A DNA stretch of 17,336 nucleotides. Origin: Phycisphaerales bacterium UBA1910. GTDB taxonomy: Bacteria; Planctomycetota; Phycisphaerae; Phycisphaerales; UBA1924. The notes below the pieces were generated by a model, which was not told where the DNA came from, did no database searches, and was given only the letters and a program-made list of their open reading frames with translations. The translations under genes were made by a program, and so were the position numbers. The stretch is from NCBI GenBank assembly GCA_002337545.1, contig DDGE01000044.1, forward strand, positions 2,165 through 19,500, given 5' to 3'. Shown piece by piece: positions 7,273-15,266 of the stretch (position 1 is the stretch's first letter; each line of letters starts with the position of its first letter).

Positions 7273-8331
7273 TCAGCACGCCGTCGTGGGAACCGCGGAC
7301 AGGGTCAGATCATCGACCTGCCCGTTCTGATGGAGCTTGGCGCCCAACCCCGCAATCATCGCCGCGTTATCGACGCAGTACCCCATCTGCGGGATGATGA
7401 GCTCCAGATCGTGCTCCGACGCGAAACGATCCATCTCCGATCGCACGAGCGTGTTGGCGCTCACCCCGCCGCCGACGATGAGGGTCTTGCATCCATCGAC
7501 GCGCTCGATCGCGCGTCCGAGCTTGAGCATGAGCGCCCGAACCGCGGCCCGCTGAAAACTTGCCGCGATGTCCCGCATCCGCTCGTGAGTGAGTTCAGGA
7601 ACCACCGGCGCGGGCAACGGGTCACGCCCGGGCAATGCCGGCGGCGCTGGCCGACCCTTTGCCTCATACAACACCGCCGTCTTGAGCCCTGAGTAACTGA
7701 AATCGAGTGAGTCTTTCTTCAATCGCGAAACCGGAAAATCGAACGCCCGATCGTTCGCCCCATCCTCTTGTGCCATTCGATCAATCGCAGGCCCACCCGG
7801 GTGCCCGAGCCCAAGGATCGCCGCGACCTTGTCGAACGCCTCGCCGATCGCATCGTCGATCGTCGATCCCAACCGCTTCACCAGGAGCGCGTTCTTGATT
7901 GAATAGATCGATGTGTGCCCGCCGCTGACGACCAAACCGAGCGCCGGATACGCGGGCTCTTCGCGTCCGAGCATCCCCGCGTATAGGTGCGCGTGAACAT
8001 GATCCACCCCAACCAGAGGCACTCCCAACGACCACGCGAGCGCCTTCGCAGCGCTGAGCCCAACAAGCAACGACCCGATCAACCCCGGGCGATGCCCGAT
8101 CGCGATCAGATCGATCTCGGATGGCTGGATTCCCGCCTGTTCGATCGCATCACGCAGGACCGGGAGGATGTGTTGCTCGTGTGCACGCGAGGCAATCTCA
8201 GGAACTACACCGCCGAACTCCTCATGAAGATCGTACTGGCTTGCAACAACGCTCGAACGGACCTCGCGAGCGTCGACCACGACACTCGCGGCGGTCTCAT
8301 CACAAGACGACTCGATCCCGAGAACAATCAC
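7273..8331 (-). CDS. tsaD: tRNA t6A37 threonylcarbamoyltransferase TsaD
   Basis: TsaD transfers threonylcarbamoyl to A37 of tRNAs that read ANN codons, together with TsaB and TsaE. With the GTG start at 8331 the protein has 352 residues. It begins VIVLGIESSCDETAAS, the family start, and has metal ligands H111 and H115 in DHVHAHLYAG. VSGGHTSI lies at 135-142, FSYSGLKTAV at 211-220 and D321 in DNAAMIAGLGA. A proline-rich insert lies at 228-248. The GLIG loop reads GHRPGLIG where many bacteria have xGPGLxG. The GTG overlaps the upstream protease stop as GTGA with GAGGA nine bases before it; an extension to 8394 reads the protease tail out of frame. TsaB and TsaE are not in the window. Confidence 0.95.
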   Translation of the reverse strand: MIVLGIESSCDETAASVVVDAREVRSSVVASQYDLHEEFGGVVPEIASRAHEQHILPVLRDAIEQAGIQPSEIDLIAIGHRPGLIGSLLVGLSAAKALAWSLGVPLVGVDHVHAHLYAGMLGREEPAYPALGLVVSGGHTSIYSIKNALLVKRLGSTIDDAIGEAFDKVAAILGLGHPGGPAIDRMAQEDGANDRAFDFPVSRLKKDSLDFSYSGLKTAVLYEAKGRPAPPALPGRDPLPAPVVPELTHERMRDIAASFQRAAVRALMLKLGRAIERVDGCKTLIVGGGVSANTLVRSEMDRFASEHDLELIIPQMGYCVDNAAMIAGLGAKLHQNGQVDDLTLSAVPTTAC

Positions 8332-10001
8332 GAACCGGTTTCCTCGCCCTTGGACGACTCGTCCTTCTTCTCGACATCCGCGTCGACAAGCCATGCCTCG
8401 AGGTTGTTGCCCGTGATCTGCAGGGTGGTGACGACATTGCCGTCCGCGTCACGAACGACGAGTTCGCCTCCCTCAAGGTTCGTCTCGTCGTCCCAGAAAT
8501 CACGCGGATCCTGCGTGATGATTTCCTCGGGGACCTCCTGCTCCGCCGCCTGCATGCGTCGATCGAGCCGCGCGAGCTCACGCAGGAGTCGTTCTTCCTG
8601 TGCACGCAGGGTGTTGAGCTCGGCGAGCGCGACATCCATCGGCTCGTTCTCCTCGATCCCCGTGGGCGCAAACTCCCCGGTATTCACGCGATTCTGCATC
8701 ACGGATACCGCTGCGGATAACTGAGGATCATTGAGCGCATCGAGCACCGCGTCCGTATCGCGCAGATCGACCTGCTCGGACTCGTCGTTTTGCTCGATGA
8801 TCTCCTGCTCGCGTCGGGCACGGAGCATCTCGAGAGTCTCGTCATTTGTCATCGGGACAAAGTAGCCCGGCGTGGGGTCAACGCCCCACTCGGTCGAATC
8901 GTCGCGACGATGGAGCAGCCGTCCGGATGGAAGGTAGTAGTACTGCTCTGTGATCTTGAGGACCCCGGCGCCTGATTCCAAAGGCCGTACGGTCTGCACG
9001 GACCCTTTTCCGAAGCTCCGAGTCCCGAGGATCACGGCACGGTTGTGGTCCGACAACGCACCCGAGAGAACCTCTGACGCGCTGGCGCTCTGGCCATTTA
9101 CCATCACGAGCAGCGGCAGGTCTGTGATCGTCCCCGCACGGGTCGCACGATCGATCTCTTCCTCGAACACACGACCTTTCGTCGAGACGATCGTGCCATC
9201 CTCAATAAACAGATCCGCGATCTCAACCGCCTCATCAAGCAGTCCGCCCGGATTGAAACGCAGGTCGAGGACCAGCCCGTTCAGGTCACCACCAAGCTCA
9301 CGCTTCGTGTGCTCGATCGCGTCCTTGACCTCCTGAGCACATCCGGGGGTGAACTGCGTGAGACGGATATACCCGATGCCCGCGCTGGGATCGATCAGGT
9401 GCATCCACTCGCCGTCGCCGTCCTCGCGCATGAACCCCTTGACCGCCTGAACCTTGATGTGATCGCGGATGATCTCGATATCGAGTGTCTCCGCGTCGCG
9501 CTCAACTGTGATCACTACCTTGGTCTTTGGTTCGCCCGTGAGCAGATCAATCGACTCATCGATCGTGAACCCTTCCGTGGAGTTGCCGTCGATCGCGATG
9601 ACCCGATCGTCTGCCATGACCCCCGCTTTCCATGCCGGAGAGCCGTCAAGTGGCGAGGAGATCGTCAGCCATCCATCGCGGATCTGCACCTCGGCACCGA
9701 TCCCGACATACTCACCAGTCAGGTCCTTCGAAAACTCTTCCGTATCGCGTCTGGGCACGAAGGTCGTGTAGGGATCATTCAGTTCATCGAGCATGCCCTC
9801 GATCGCGCCGATCTGCATGGCGTCCATATCCGCCTCTTCAACATACAACGCATTGATCAGCGTGCTCACATCAACAATTGGGTCGAAAAATGAGTATTGG
9901 TCATCATTCATCCGAACCGCGTTGGTTGCAACAGCGATCGTGGACCCGACCACAGCAACGCCCAGAATCCCAACGAGAGGCAGAATCGATCGCTTGCTCA
10001 T
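8328..10001 (-). CDS. S41 family C-terminal processing protease with coiled-coil tail
   Basis: Carboxy-terminal processing proteases cut proteins in the cell envelope. The 557-residue protein has an N-terminal hydrophobic anchor or signal (7-28). The Ctp start ALYVEEADMDAM..DPYTTFVP (51-83) is followed by a PDZ domain (about 92-175) and the S41 core (about 205-385). Catalytic residues are S307 in NGQSASASE and K332 in RSFGKGSVQ, with Q336 four residues on, matching the Ser/Lys/Gln set of CtpB-type enzymes. After about 385 comes a tail of about 170 residues that is not part of the usual core. It is acidic, with a likely coiled coil (about 459-489, LNTLRAQEERLLRELARLDRR) and a short GELVVRDADGNVVTTLQIT segment. 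The ATG at 10001 is chosen because MSKRSILPLVG begins the anchor. It overlaps tsaD by four bases. Confidence 0.93.
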   Translation of the reverse strand: MSKRSILPLVGILGVAVVGSTIAVATNAVRMNDDQYSFFDPIVDVSTLINALYVEEADMDAMQIGAIEGMLDELNDPYTTFVPRRDTEEFSKDLTGEYVGIGAEVQIRDGWLTISSPLDGSPAWKAGVMADDRVIAIDGNSTEGFTIDESIDLLTGEPKTKVVITVERDAETLDIEIIRDHIKVQAVKGFMREDGDGEWMHLIDPSAGIGYIRLTQFTPGCAQEVKDAIEHTKRELGGDLNGLVLDLRFNPGGLLDEAVEIADLFIEDGTIVSTKGRVFEEEIDRATRAGTITDLPLLVMVNGQSASASEVLSGALSDHNRAVILGTRSFGKGSVQTVRPLESGAGVLKITEQYYYLPSGRLLHRRDDSTEWGVDPTPGYFVPMTNDETLEMLRARREQEIIEQNDESEQVDLRDTDAVLDALNDPQLSAAVSVMQNRVNTGEFAPTGIEENEPMDVALAELNTLRAQEERLLRELARLDRRMQAAEQEVPEEIITQDPRDFWDDETNLEGGELVVRDADGNVVTTLQITGNNLEAWLVDADVEKKDESSKGEETGS

Positions 10002-10135
10002 ATCTTCAGACTCCAATCCGCGGCAAACCCTCGAGCGCAACGATCGCCGGGGCACACTCCGCGTACATACAGTCTATACCGGGCTGGGGGTGGATCGGTT
10101 CGCTCCGGTTCATGGGATTGGGGATTCAGACCCAA
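10002..10135 (-). promoter_or_regulatory. Gap before the S41 protease; possible but unproven promoter
   Basis: This 134-base gap separates the thioredoxin stop from the S41 start, and is the only long break in the middle minus-strand run. TATAGA (10078-10073 on the minus strand) could be a -10 box, with no clear -35. A separate promoter for the S41-tsaD-hflX group is plausible from spacing alone. Confidence 0.2.
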
Positions 10136-10137
10136 TC
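10116..10137. repeat. Seven-base inverted repeat at the thioredoxin stop codon
   Basis: GATTGGG (10116-10122) and CCCAATC (10131-10137) pair perfectly around an eight-base loop and overlap the thioredoxin stop. No T-run follows on either strand, so termination is doubtful; it could stabilise the 3' end of the upstream message. Confidence 0.35.
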
Positions 10138-10576
10138 ACTGGACCGGAACAAGTTCCTGCTGCAAAAACTGCTTGTAGTTGTCGCCACCCGGGAGTGCGG
10201 CCACAACCTGATCGCCCTCAATGATGAAACTCGTGGGATAGCCACGCAGCCCGAGTCGCTTGATTTCATCGCGGTTTTCGCCATCTTCAAGATAGACCGG
10301 GACCGAATAATCGCTGATCATCGCGATAACTTCGGGATCCTGAAGAGCCCCTCGTTTGAGCGATTGACACGGCCCGCACCAGTCTGCAGTTGCCAACGCG
10401 AAGATCGGTTTGCCGGTTTCTGCGGAAACTTCTCGCGCCTGAGCGAGCGTGTACCCGTCCGAAAAGACATCCGGCATCGGCGCAGGCCCACGAATCAGCG
10501 AAATGATGCTGGGAAGTGACATTGCCAGCAACACGATGATCAATAGAACGGGAAAAACACTCTTCTTGTTGCTCAT
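10136..10576 (-). CDS. Membrane-anchored thioredoxin-like protein
   Basis: The 146-residue protein has one N-terminal membrane segment (about 7-28) after a short basic MSNKKS start, so the thioredoxin domain probably faces the periplasm. The active site is WCGPC at 66-70 (ATADWCGPCQSLK), and the cis-proline loop is GYPTSF with P114. WCGPC is the reducing thioredoxin type rather than the CPHC of DsbA, so it may reduce disulfides or pass electrons in the envelope; the partner is unknown. I chose the ATG at 10576 because GGAG lies seven bases upstream and the membrane segment follows. Starts at 10672 or 10603 would add 32 or 9 residues of no recognisable kind. It lies 73 bases after the short CNNM gene. 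Confidence 0.88.
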   Translation of the reverse strand: MSNKKSVFPVLLIIVLLAMSLPSIISLIRGPAPMPDVFSDGYTLAQAREVSAETGKPIFALATADWCGPCQSLKRGALQDPEVIAMISDYSVPVYLEDGENRDEIKRLGLRGYPTSFIIEGDQVVAALPGGDNYKQFLQQELVPVQ

Positions 10577-10649
10577 CGGATCTCCATAACGAGTCGAAAC
10601 CATCTGATCACACGTGAATAACTCGTCTGCGGGGATCACTATTCCCGAA

Positions 10650-11645
10650 CTACCACTCCTCGAGTTCGCCAACGAGCGGCTCGACCAGATCCTTACGCGT
10701 CACAATTCCCAGATCCGTATCCCCACGACGCACAATACCGAGGTGCCCGCCTGATCGGTTGATGGTCCGCAACGCTCGCTCAACGCTCATCTGGGGCGCG
10801 AGGAAGACCGGAGGGATCATCAGTTGGTCAATCGGCATCGACGGATCGGACGCAAGCTCATGCGTGTAGAGATCAATCGCATGGACGATACCCGCGACGC
10901 GCCCGTCCTTGCCGATCACCGGGAATCGAGAGTACGGGCGTCCGCGCACGGCTACTCTGGCCCGCTCGATCGTCCAACCTGCCCGAAGACTCCGCACACG
11001 ACCAAGGGGAATCATCTCCCCCTGCACCTTCGCGTGTTCGAGCTGTAGTGCCCGGTCAATGAGGGTCACCTGGGCCTGACTCATCGACATCGTCCCGAAC
11101 TTGAGGAGTTCTGCGATTCGCTCGCGGGCATCCCCCAGCGACCCGAGCGATCCGACCCCGACGAGCTTGGATGTCGTTACAGCGAACCATCCAAGAACCG
11201 GCACGATCGGCAGCCATGTCACCAATCGTCGCAACCAGATGAGCACGATCGCGAACCTCGGCATTAATATGTCCGCATTCGCCCGGAACACCTCTTTGGG
11301 TGTCGACTCGGCGAATACGAGCAAAACTGGAGTCATAACGACAACCTGAATCAGGATCATCCCCAGATCAGTGAAACCAAACATGGCAACGAGCGTCGTC
11401 AACGCGAGCGTCCCCATGTAGTTGAAGATGTTGTTCCAAACGAGCAGCGCGGTCAGAGAGGGGACCATCTCGTTGAGTATGTTCTGCAATCTCCGGGCGC
11501 GGGCGCCAGATCGCTGCGCCCCCTCGACCTGCACGCGGACCCGGTTCACGCTGTAGAGCCCGACCTCGAGCCCGGAACAGAAAGCGGATCCGCCGATGCC
11601 GACAAGCATGAGGACTGCCCAGAGGATGACCTCGCTCGTGCTCAT
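10650..11645 (-). CDS. Short CNNM (DUF21) protein with CBS pair, no CorC domain
   Basis: The 331-residue protein begins with a CNNM/DUF21 membrane domain: hydrophobic segments at about 5-25, 63-90, 95-113 and 130-158, SGLEVGLYSVNR at 24-35 and ESTPKEV at 113-119, matching the GE.PK element of the family. A CBS pair follows (about 205-330; FPVIGKDGRVAGIV at 241-254 and LGIVTRKDLVEP at 312-323), where adenine nucleotides such as ATP bind in relatives. The protein stops straight after the second CBS motif, so the C-terminal CorC_HlyC domain of the family is missing. Family members move Mg2+ or Co2+ or act in their efflux. It overlaps the full-length paralogue upstream as ATGA, so the two are probably made together. 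Confidence 0.9.
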   Translation of the reverse strand: MSTSEVILWAVLMLVGIGGSAFCSGLEVGLYSVNRVRVQVEGAQRSGARARRLQNILNEMVPSLTALLVWNNIFNYMGTLALTTLVAMFGFTDLGMILIQVVVMTPVLLVFAESTPKEVFRANADILMPRFAIVLIWLRRLVTWLPIVPVLGWFAVTTSKLVGVGSLGSLGDARERIAELLKFGTMSMSQAQVTLIDRALQLEHAKVQGEMIPLGRVRSLRAGWTIERARVAVRGRPYSRFPVIGKDGRVAGIVHAIDLYTHELASDPSMPIDQLMIPPVFLAPQMSVERALRTINRSGGHLGIVRRGDTDLGIVTRKDLVEPLVGELEEW

Positions 11646-12922
11646 CGGATCTCCTCCGCTTCATCCTCTGAAGCCGAGTGAACCCGGATTTCGATCTGCT
11701 CGATCGCTCGCTCATCCATCGACACAACACGCAACTCGATTGCCCCGGCATGGACTCGATCACCCACCCGCGGGACCCGATCGAGCAGGACCATGACCAG
11801 CCCACCGAGGGTGTTGACATGCTTTGCGTGCTCGATCAGTGATCGATCCTTGAACAGAACCGACCAATCACGGATGCTCAGTCGACCCGGGACGAGCCAT
11901 CGCCCATCCCCAAGGTTCTCGACTGAAACCGCGGCCCGCTCATCCGGATGCTCAAGCTCTTCGAGCAGTTCCTTGAGGATATCCGCGATTGTGATGACGC
12001 CAGCAACCCCGCCATGCTCATCGACGCAGACGCCTACACGCCGCCCCGATTCCCTGAGCTGCTCCATCAATGTATCGAGCCGGCACTGCTCGGGGACATA
12101 GAGCACAGGACGGATCGCATCCCGCAGCGCCGTCCCTTCAAAGACAATCCGGGCATCAACGATCCCCAGCAGCCCATCGTCCAGATCTCGCTCACATACA
12201 AGCGTGCGCGTTCGCCCGGTCCGTCTGCATACCAACGCGAGTTCATCAAGAGAAATGTCCGGCGAGACCCACTCCAAATCAACCCGCGGGGTCATCACCT
12301 GCTCAACACGCAGGTGCCCCATCTCGACAATCGAGGTCAGAACGAGTTGTTCGCCACGATCGATCACACCCTCCCCAGCGCTCATGCTGATCAGGGTGGA
12401 AAGCTGCTCGGGCGTCACATCCGAGTTGGGTTCATCCGACTTTGTGGGCGCCACGAGCCGCGAAAGCGGCGAAACGACCCACACATCGAGCACCCGGAGC
12501 AATCCTGCGATAGGACCACGGATGAACAGATGCGCCGGTGCCGCGATCCGAAGGAAAAGAAGCGTGGCACCTGACGCGAACAGTTTCGCGAACACCTCCC
12601 CCATCAGGATAATCGTCGCGAGCGACACGACAGAGATCATGACCCGCGCGATCGCTGTCTCCGCACGAAGGGTCAGCACGCTGGTCACGATGAAATAGCT
12701 GACATTGATGACCATGTTGAGCAGCAAAACCTGCATCAACAGCTCTCGCGGTCGCGAGAGCAGCGAATCCACCATCTTCGCGAGCGTCGGATTCCCCCGC
12801 CGGAGCGTGGCTCGCTGCCCGTGCGTCACCCCGAAGAGCGCCGTCTCCGAACCCGATGCGAAAGCGGACCCGACAAGCAGGACCGCGAGCACGATGATAA
12901 ATGGTGTATCCGATGCGTCCAT
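11642..12922 (-). CDS. CNNM / CorC-HlyC family transporter-like protein
   Basis: The 426-residue protein has the full three-part layout of bacterial CorC-type CNNM proteins. The DUF21 membrane domain covers about 5-160, with GSETALFGV at 24-32. A CBS pair covers about 205-325 (VMTPRVDLEWVS; DEHGGVAGVITIADILKELL at 301-320). A C-terminal CorC_HlyC domain covers about 335-415 (DGRWLVPGRLSIRDW; NTLGGLVMVLLDRVPRVGD). Such proteins are tied to Mg2+/Co2+ export and resistance. The conserved GE.xPK element in the membrane domain reads GEVFAK here (108-113), with alanine for proline; the short paralogue keeps PK but lacks the GE. It follows the J-domain gene by 34 bases and overlaps the short paralogue by four. 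Transport and metal are inferred from the family. Confidence 0.92.
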   Translation of the reverse strand: MDASDTPFIIVLAVLLVGSAFASGSETALFGVTHGQRATLRRGNPTLAKMVDSLLSRPRELLMQVLLLNMVINVSYFIVTSVLTLRAETAIARVMISVVSLATIILMGEVFAKLFASGATLLFLRIAAPAHLFIRGPIAGLLRVLDVWVVSPLSRLVAPTKSDEPNSDVTPEQLSTLISMSAGEGVIDRGEQLVLTSIVEMGHLRVEQVMTPRVDLEWVSPDISLDELALVCRRTGRTRTLVCERDLDDGLLGIVDARIVFEGTALRDAIRPVLYVPEQCRLDTLMEQLRESGRRVGVCVDEHGGVAGVITIADILKELLEELEHPDERAAVSVENLGDGRWLVPGRLSIRDWSVLFKDRSLIEHAKHVNTLGGLVMVLLDRVPRVGDRVHAGAIELRVVSMDERAIEQIEIRVHSASEDEAEEIR

Positions 12923-12956
12923 GTGCGAGCGCCCATCACTCGGGCAGATCAGGGTA

Positions 12957-13493
12957 TCAGGAAAAATCTGCCCGTGACGGGTCGTATTCAGGATCGAGCT
13001 GTTCGATCAGCCGTTCGATGTATCGCCATGCGTTCAGCTCAACCCGAATGGAACGGAGATCTTCCGATTTCGGGGCATCGCCAAGCGCGGCGAACATCGC
13101 CTCAACCCGATCACGATAGGATTGGCGCTGCTCGATCCCCCACGCTTCCCAATCTTCGCGTTCCTGCTCTCCTCCGGACTCGATCGCCTCTTCGATTTCC
13201 TGACGCTGCATCATCATGTCCATCAGGAACCCATCGGGAAGGTCCTTGCAGTCCGAGGCCCCCGGTCCATCGAGTAGCGCGAGGAGAATCACCGCGCGTT
13301 GCTCGTCGTCGAGGAGTGCCTGACGGGCCTTATTCAGGGTGGCAGGGTCAGTCCCGCCCGCTCCCCCCCCCGCGTCGGGATGGGCGGCACTCAATCGCGC
13401 ACGATACGCGCGTTCCACCTGATCACGCTCGATTGTGTACCGCATCGGGATTCCGAGCGTCTCAAACGGGTTCTGCAACTGTTCTTGCGTCAT
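12957..13493 (-). CDS. hscB: HscB-like J-domain co-chaperone
   Basis: The 178-residue protein starts NPFETLGIPMRYTIE and has a J-domain with the HPD triad at 38-40 (LSAAHPDAGG), which stimulates Hsp70 ATPase. The second half, LPDGFLMDMMMQRQEIEEAIE (85-105) and on, matches the HscB C-terminal domain that binds the iron-sulfur scaffold IscU. Length fits E. coli HscB (171). No hscA, iscU, fdx or other Isc gene lies next to it, so the partner chaperone must be coded elsewhere. The ATG at 13493 is taken because NPFETLG follows it directly; 19 more residues back to 13550 look unrelated. It is the first gene of the middle minus-strand run. The gene name is by motif and layout only. Confidence 0.8.
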   Translation of the reverse strand: MTQEQLQNPFETLGIPMRYTIERDQVERAYRARLSAAHPDAGGGAGGTDPATLNKARQALLDDEQRAVILLALLDGPGASDCKDLPDGFLMDMMMQRQEIEEAIESGGEQEREDWEAWGIEQRQSYRDRVEAMFAALGDAPKSEDLRSIRVELNAWRYIERLIEQLDPEYDPSRADFS

Positions 13494-13636
13494 TCGCGTA
13501 TGGTATGTCTGTTCGCAGCGTGTGATGGGAATCACCCGAAGTGGGGACAAGATGCCCCGTCTCCTTGACGCGGATACGATGATCCGCGACGATGGTGTGT
13601 CCGATCCGGATTGAGGATACAGAAAGGCCGGGACCC
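13494..13636. promoter_or_regulatory. Divergent gap between hscB-like and racemase-like genes
   Basis: This 143-base gap must hold promoters for both directions. TTGACG at 13565-13570 matches five of six bases of a -35 box for the plus strand, but the base window 17 on (GACGAT) is a poor -10. An inverted repeat GCGGAT/ATCCGC spans 13570-13587 right after it and could be an operator. No firm call is possible. Confidence 0.3.
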
Positions 13637-14344
13637 ATGACGATGCACATCGGAATTGTTGGCGTGAGCCCTGAGGGCGCCGCGTTGTGCTATCAACAGC
13701 TGTTCCGCCACGCTGCGATCATGCTCGAGCCGCACCTACACCCCACGGTGAGCGTGCACAATGTGCCTCTCGCACAGTACATCGACGCTGTGCGTCGGGA
13801 CGACTGGGTCCAGGTCGGTACCTACCTGAGCGAATCCGCGAATCGGCTCGCGAGCATCGGCGCAGAGTTCTGCTTCTCACCGGACAACGCCATACAGCAC
13901 GCGGTGCAGCTTGCCAAGACCAACTCACCCATCCCATGGCTGAAAATGACCGACGCTGTCGCGGCCCGGATCATCGAAGATCAACGCAAAACTGTGGGTG
14001 TCATCGGGACCCGGTATGTGACATCCGGGTCGGCGTATCAGACGGGGCTGGGAATCAAAGGGATCAAGCTCGTCCGCCCGAATGACGAGGATACGGAGCT
14101 GCTGGACCACATCATCTTCTCAGAACTCGTGTACGGGATCATTGAAGAGGAATCCCGCAATGCGATGCTCGGTGTGATCCGACGACTTTGTGACCGTGGG
14201 TGCGAGGGGATCATCCTGGGCAACTCCGAGGCACCGCTCCTGATCACGCCTGAGGTCTGCGATGTCCCGTTATACAACTCGTCGGACATCATGGCCGAGC
14301 ACGCGTTGCAATACGCGATCAACGAGCACAAAAACGCGTCATAA
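13637..14344 (+). CDS. Aspartate/glutamate racemase-fold protein lacking catalytic cysteines
   Basis: The 235-residue protein starts MHIGIVGVSPEGAALCYQQL, the N-terminus of the Asp/Glu racemase family, and matches it in length and order. Family enzymes use two acid/base residues, usually cysteines, in an N-terminal CxNTxH and a C-terminal LGCTE.P motif. Here the first reads SPDNAIQH (81-88, with D83-N84) and the second LGNSEAPLL (194-202, with N196 where the cysteine is expected). Both cysteines thus appear replaced, so classic racemase chemistry is unlikely. The fold and binding loops (GVIGTRYVTSG at 121-131) look intact, pointing to another reaction or a binding role. The ATG at 13637 follows AAAGG. 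It overlaps the convergent hydrolase by 26 bases. Confidence 0.85.
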   Translation: MTMHIGIVGVSPEGAALCYQQLFRHAAIMLEPHLHPTVSVHNVPLAQYIDAVRRDDWVQVGTYLSESANRLASIGAEFCFSPDNAIQHAVQLAKTNSPIPWLKMTDAVAARIIEDQRKTVGVIGTRYVTSGSAYQTGLGIKGIKLVRPNDEDTELLDHIIFSELVYGIIEEESRNAMLGVIRRLCDRGCEGIILGNSEAPLLITPEVCDVPLYNSSDIMAEHALQYAINEHKNAS

Positions 14345-15233
14345 ACGAACGCACAGCCTCGGATGCACGATCTCGATAGATCGGATCCGCCCAGATGTTG
14401 TTGTGCCCTGCGCCCTCAATCTCGCACAGTTCCGCTTGCTTCGCTGCGTCCGCGATGCTTCGCGAATCCCCGACCGGGCTCACGGGGTCTGCATCCCCAT
14501 GGATCAGGAGTATCGGTGCTTCGATGACCGATGCGATCTCGGCACGATCGAAACCGCCCCAGCGAGCACCGACCCCGAGTTTCATCCCGATCAACGCCAT
14601 CGCGGGTGACAGGTTCAGTCGATGAGGCATCCCGCGAAGATCGAGGACCGCACGGGCCGGGGTCGGAGGGGTGCGATACACGGCTTCGCATATCACTCCT
14701 CGGATATCGTGAGAACTCTCGATCTGTGCGCACAATGCGAGCGATATCCCCGCGCCCATCGACCACCCGAAAAGCACGATCGGTGTGCTTTCGATCCCGA
14801 GCGTTTCGATCAGCTCCATGGCGATCATGTGTTCATCAACACCCATGCGTGCTTGCGATGGTGCTTCGCCGTGCCCAGGCAGATCCCACGCGATGATTCG
14901 TGACGCATGCTCGATGATCGGGAACATGCGTTTGAGCGCCCCTTGCCGACTCGAACCCCACCCGTGCGTCATCAGCACCACCGGGCCGTTGGGGTCTCGC
15001 CCCTCGATATCCCAGATCGGGACGATCGCGTTCTTGGTTTCGATGGTGTCGTCTTCAAAGCGGAGCGGCTCGTCGAGTTCGCTCGGCTCTCCCGGCTGAG
15101 AACGCGCGATTGCCCATGCGTAGGAACGGCGCGGCGGGTGTGTGAGCATCCACGCAGTCGTCAGAATCATCGCCACGAGTCCGATCGCGAACCCGATCGC
15201 AAGGATCTGGATGAGCCCGAGGATAGGGGTCAT
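14319..15233 (-). CDS. Membrane-anchored alpha/beta hydrolase
   Basis: The 304-residue protein has one N-terminal membrane segment (about 4-30) and then an alpha/beta hydrolase domain. The oxyanion loop is THGWGSSRQG (89-98). The nucleophile is S158 in FGWSMGAG, the acid is D249 in HGDADPVSP and the base is H277 in GAGHNNIW. WDLPGHGEAPS (116-126) is another family landmark. The triad is complete, so it is probably an active esterase, lipase or peptidase; the substrate cannot be told. A short positive PPRRS after the anchor suggests that the catalytic domain may stay on the cytosolic side, by the positive-inside rule. It follows rseP by 33 bases and its last 26 bases overlap the convergent racemase-like gene. 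Confidence 0.88.
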   Translation of the reverse strand: MTPILGLIQILAIGFAIGLVAMILTTAWMLTHPPRRSYAWAIARSQPGEPSELDEPLRFEDDTIETKNAIVPIWDIEGRDPNGPVVLMTHGWGSSRQGALKRMFPIIEHASRIIAWDLPGHGEAPSQARMGVDEHMIAMELIETLGIESTPIVLFGWSMGAGISLALCAQIESSHDIRGVICEAVYRTPPTPARAVLDLRGMPHRLNLSPAMALIGMKLGVGARWGGFDRAEIASVIEAPILLIHGDADPVSPVGDSRSIADAAKQAELCEIEGAGHNNIWADPIYRDRASEAVRSFMTRFCAR

Positions 15234-15266
15234 GGTGCGATGGTAGTCTTCCGATCCGGTACCCGA

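Noticed and set aside
8332..8394. A 21-residue N-terminal extension of TsaD
   Set aside because: It reads the end of the S41 gene out of frame; the conserved TsaD start VIVLGIESSCDET begins at the GTG at 8331.
7987..8724. Open plus-strand frames of about 200-245 codons opposite tsaD and the S41 protease
   Set aside because: High-GC shadow frames; the minus-strand genes have complete catalytic motifs.
14368..14383. Inverted repeat CGATCT/AGATCG as terminator of the racemase-like gene
   Set aside because: Six-base stem with no T-run, inside the convergent coding region; GATC palindromes are common throughout this window.
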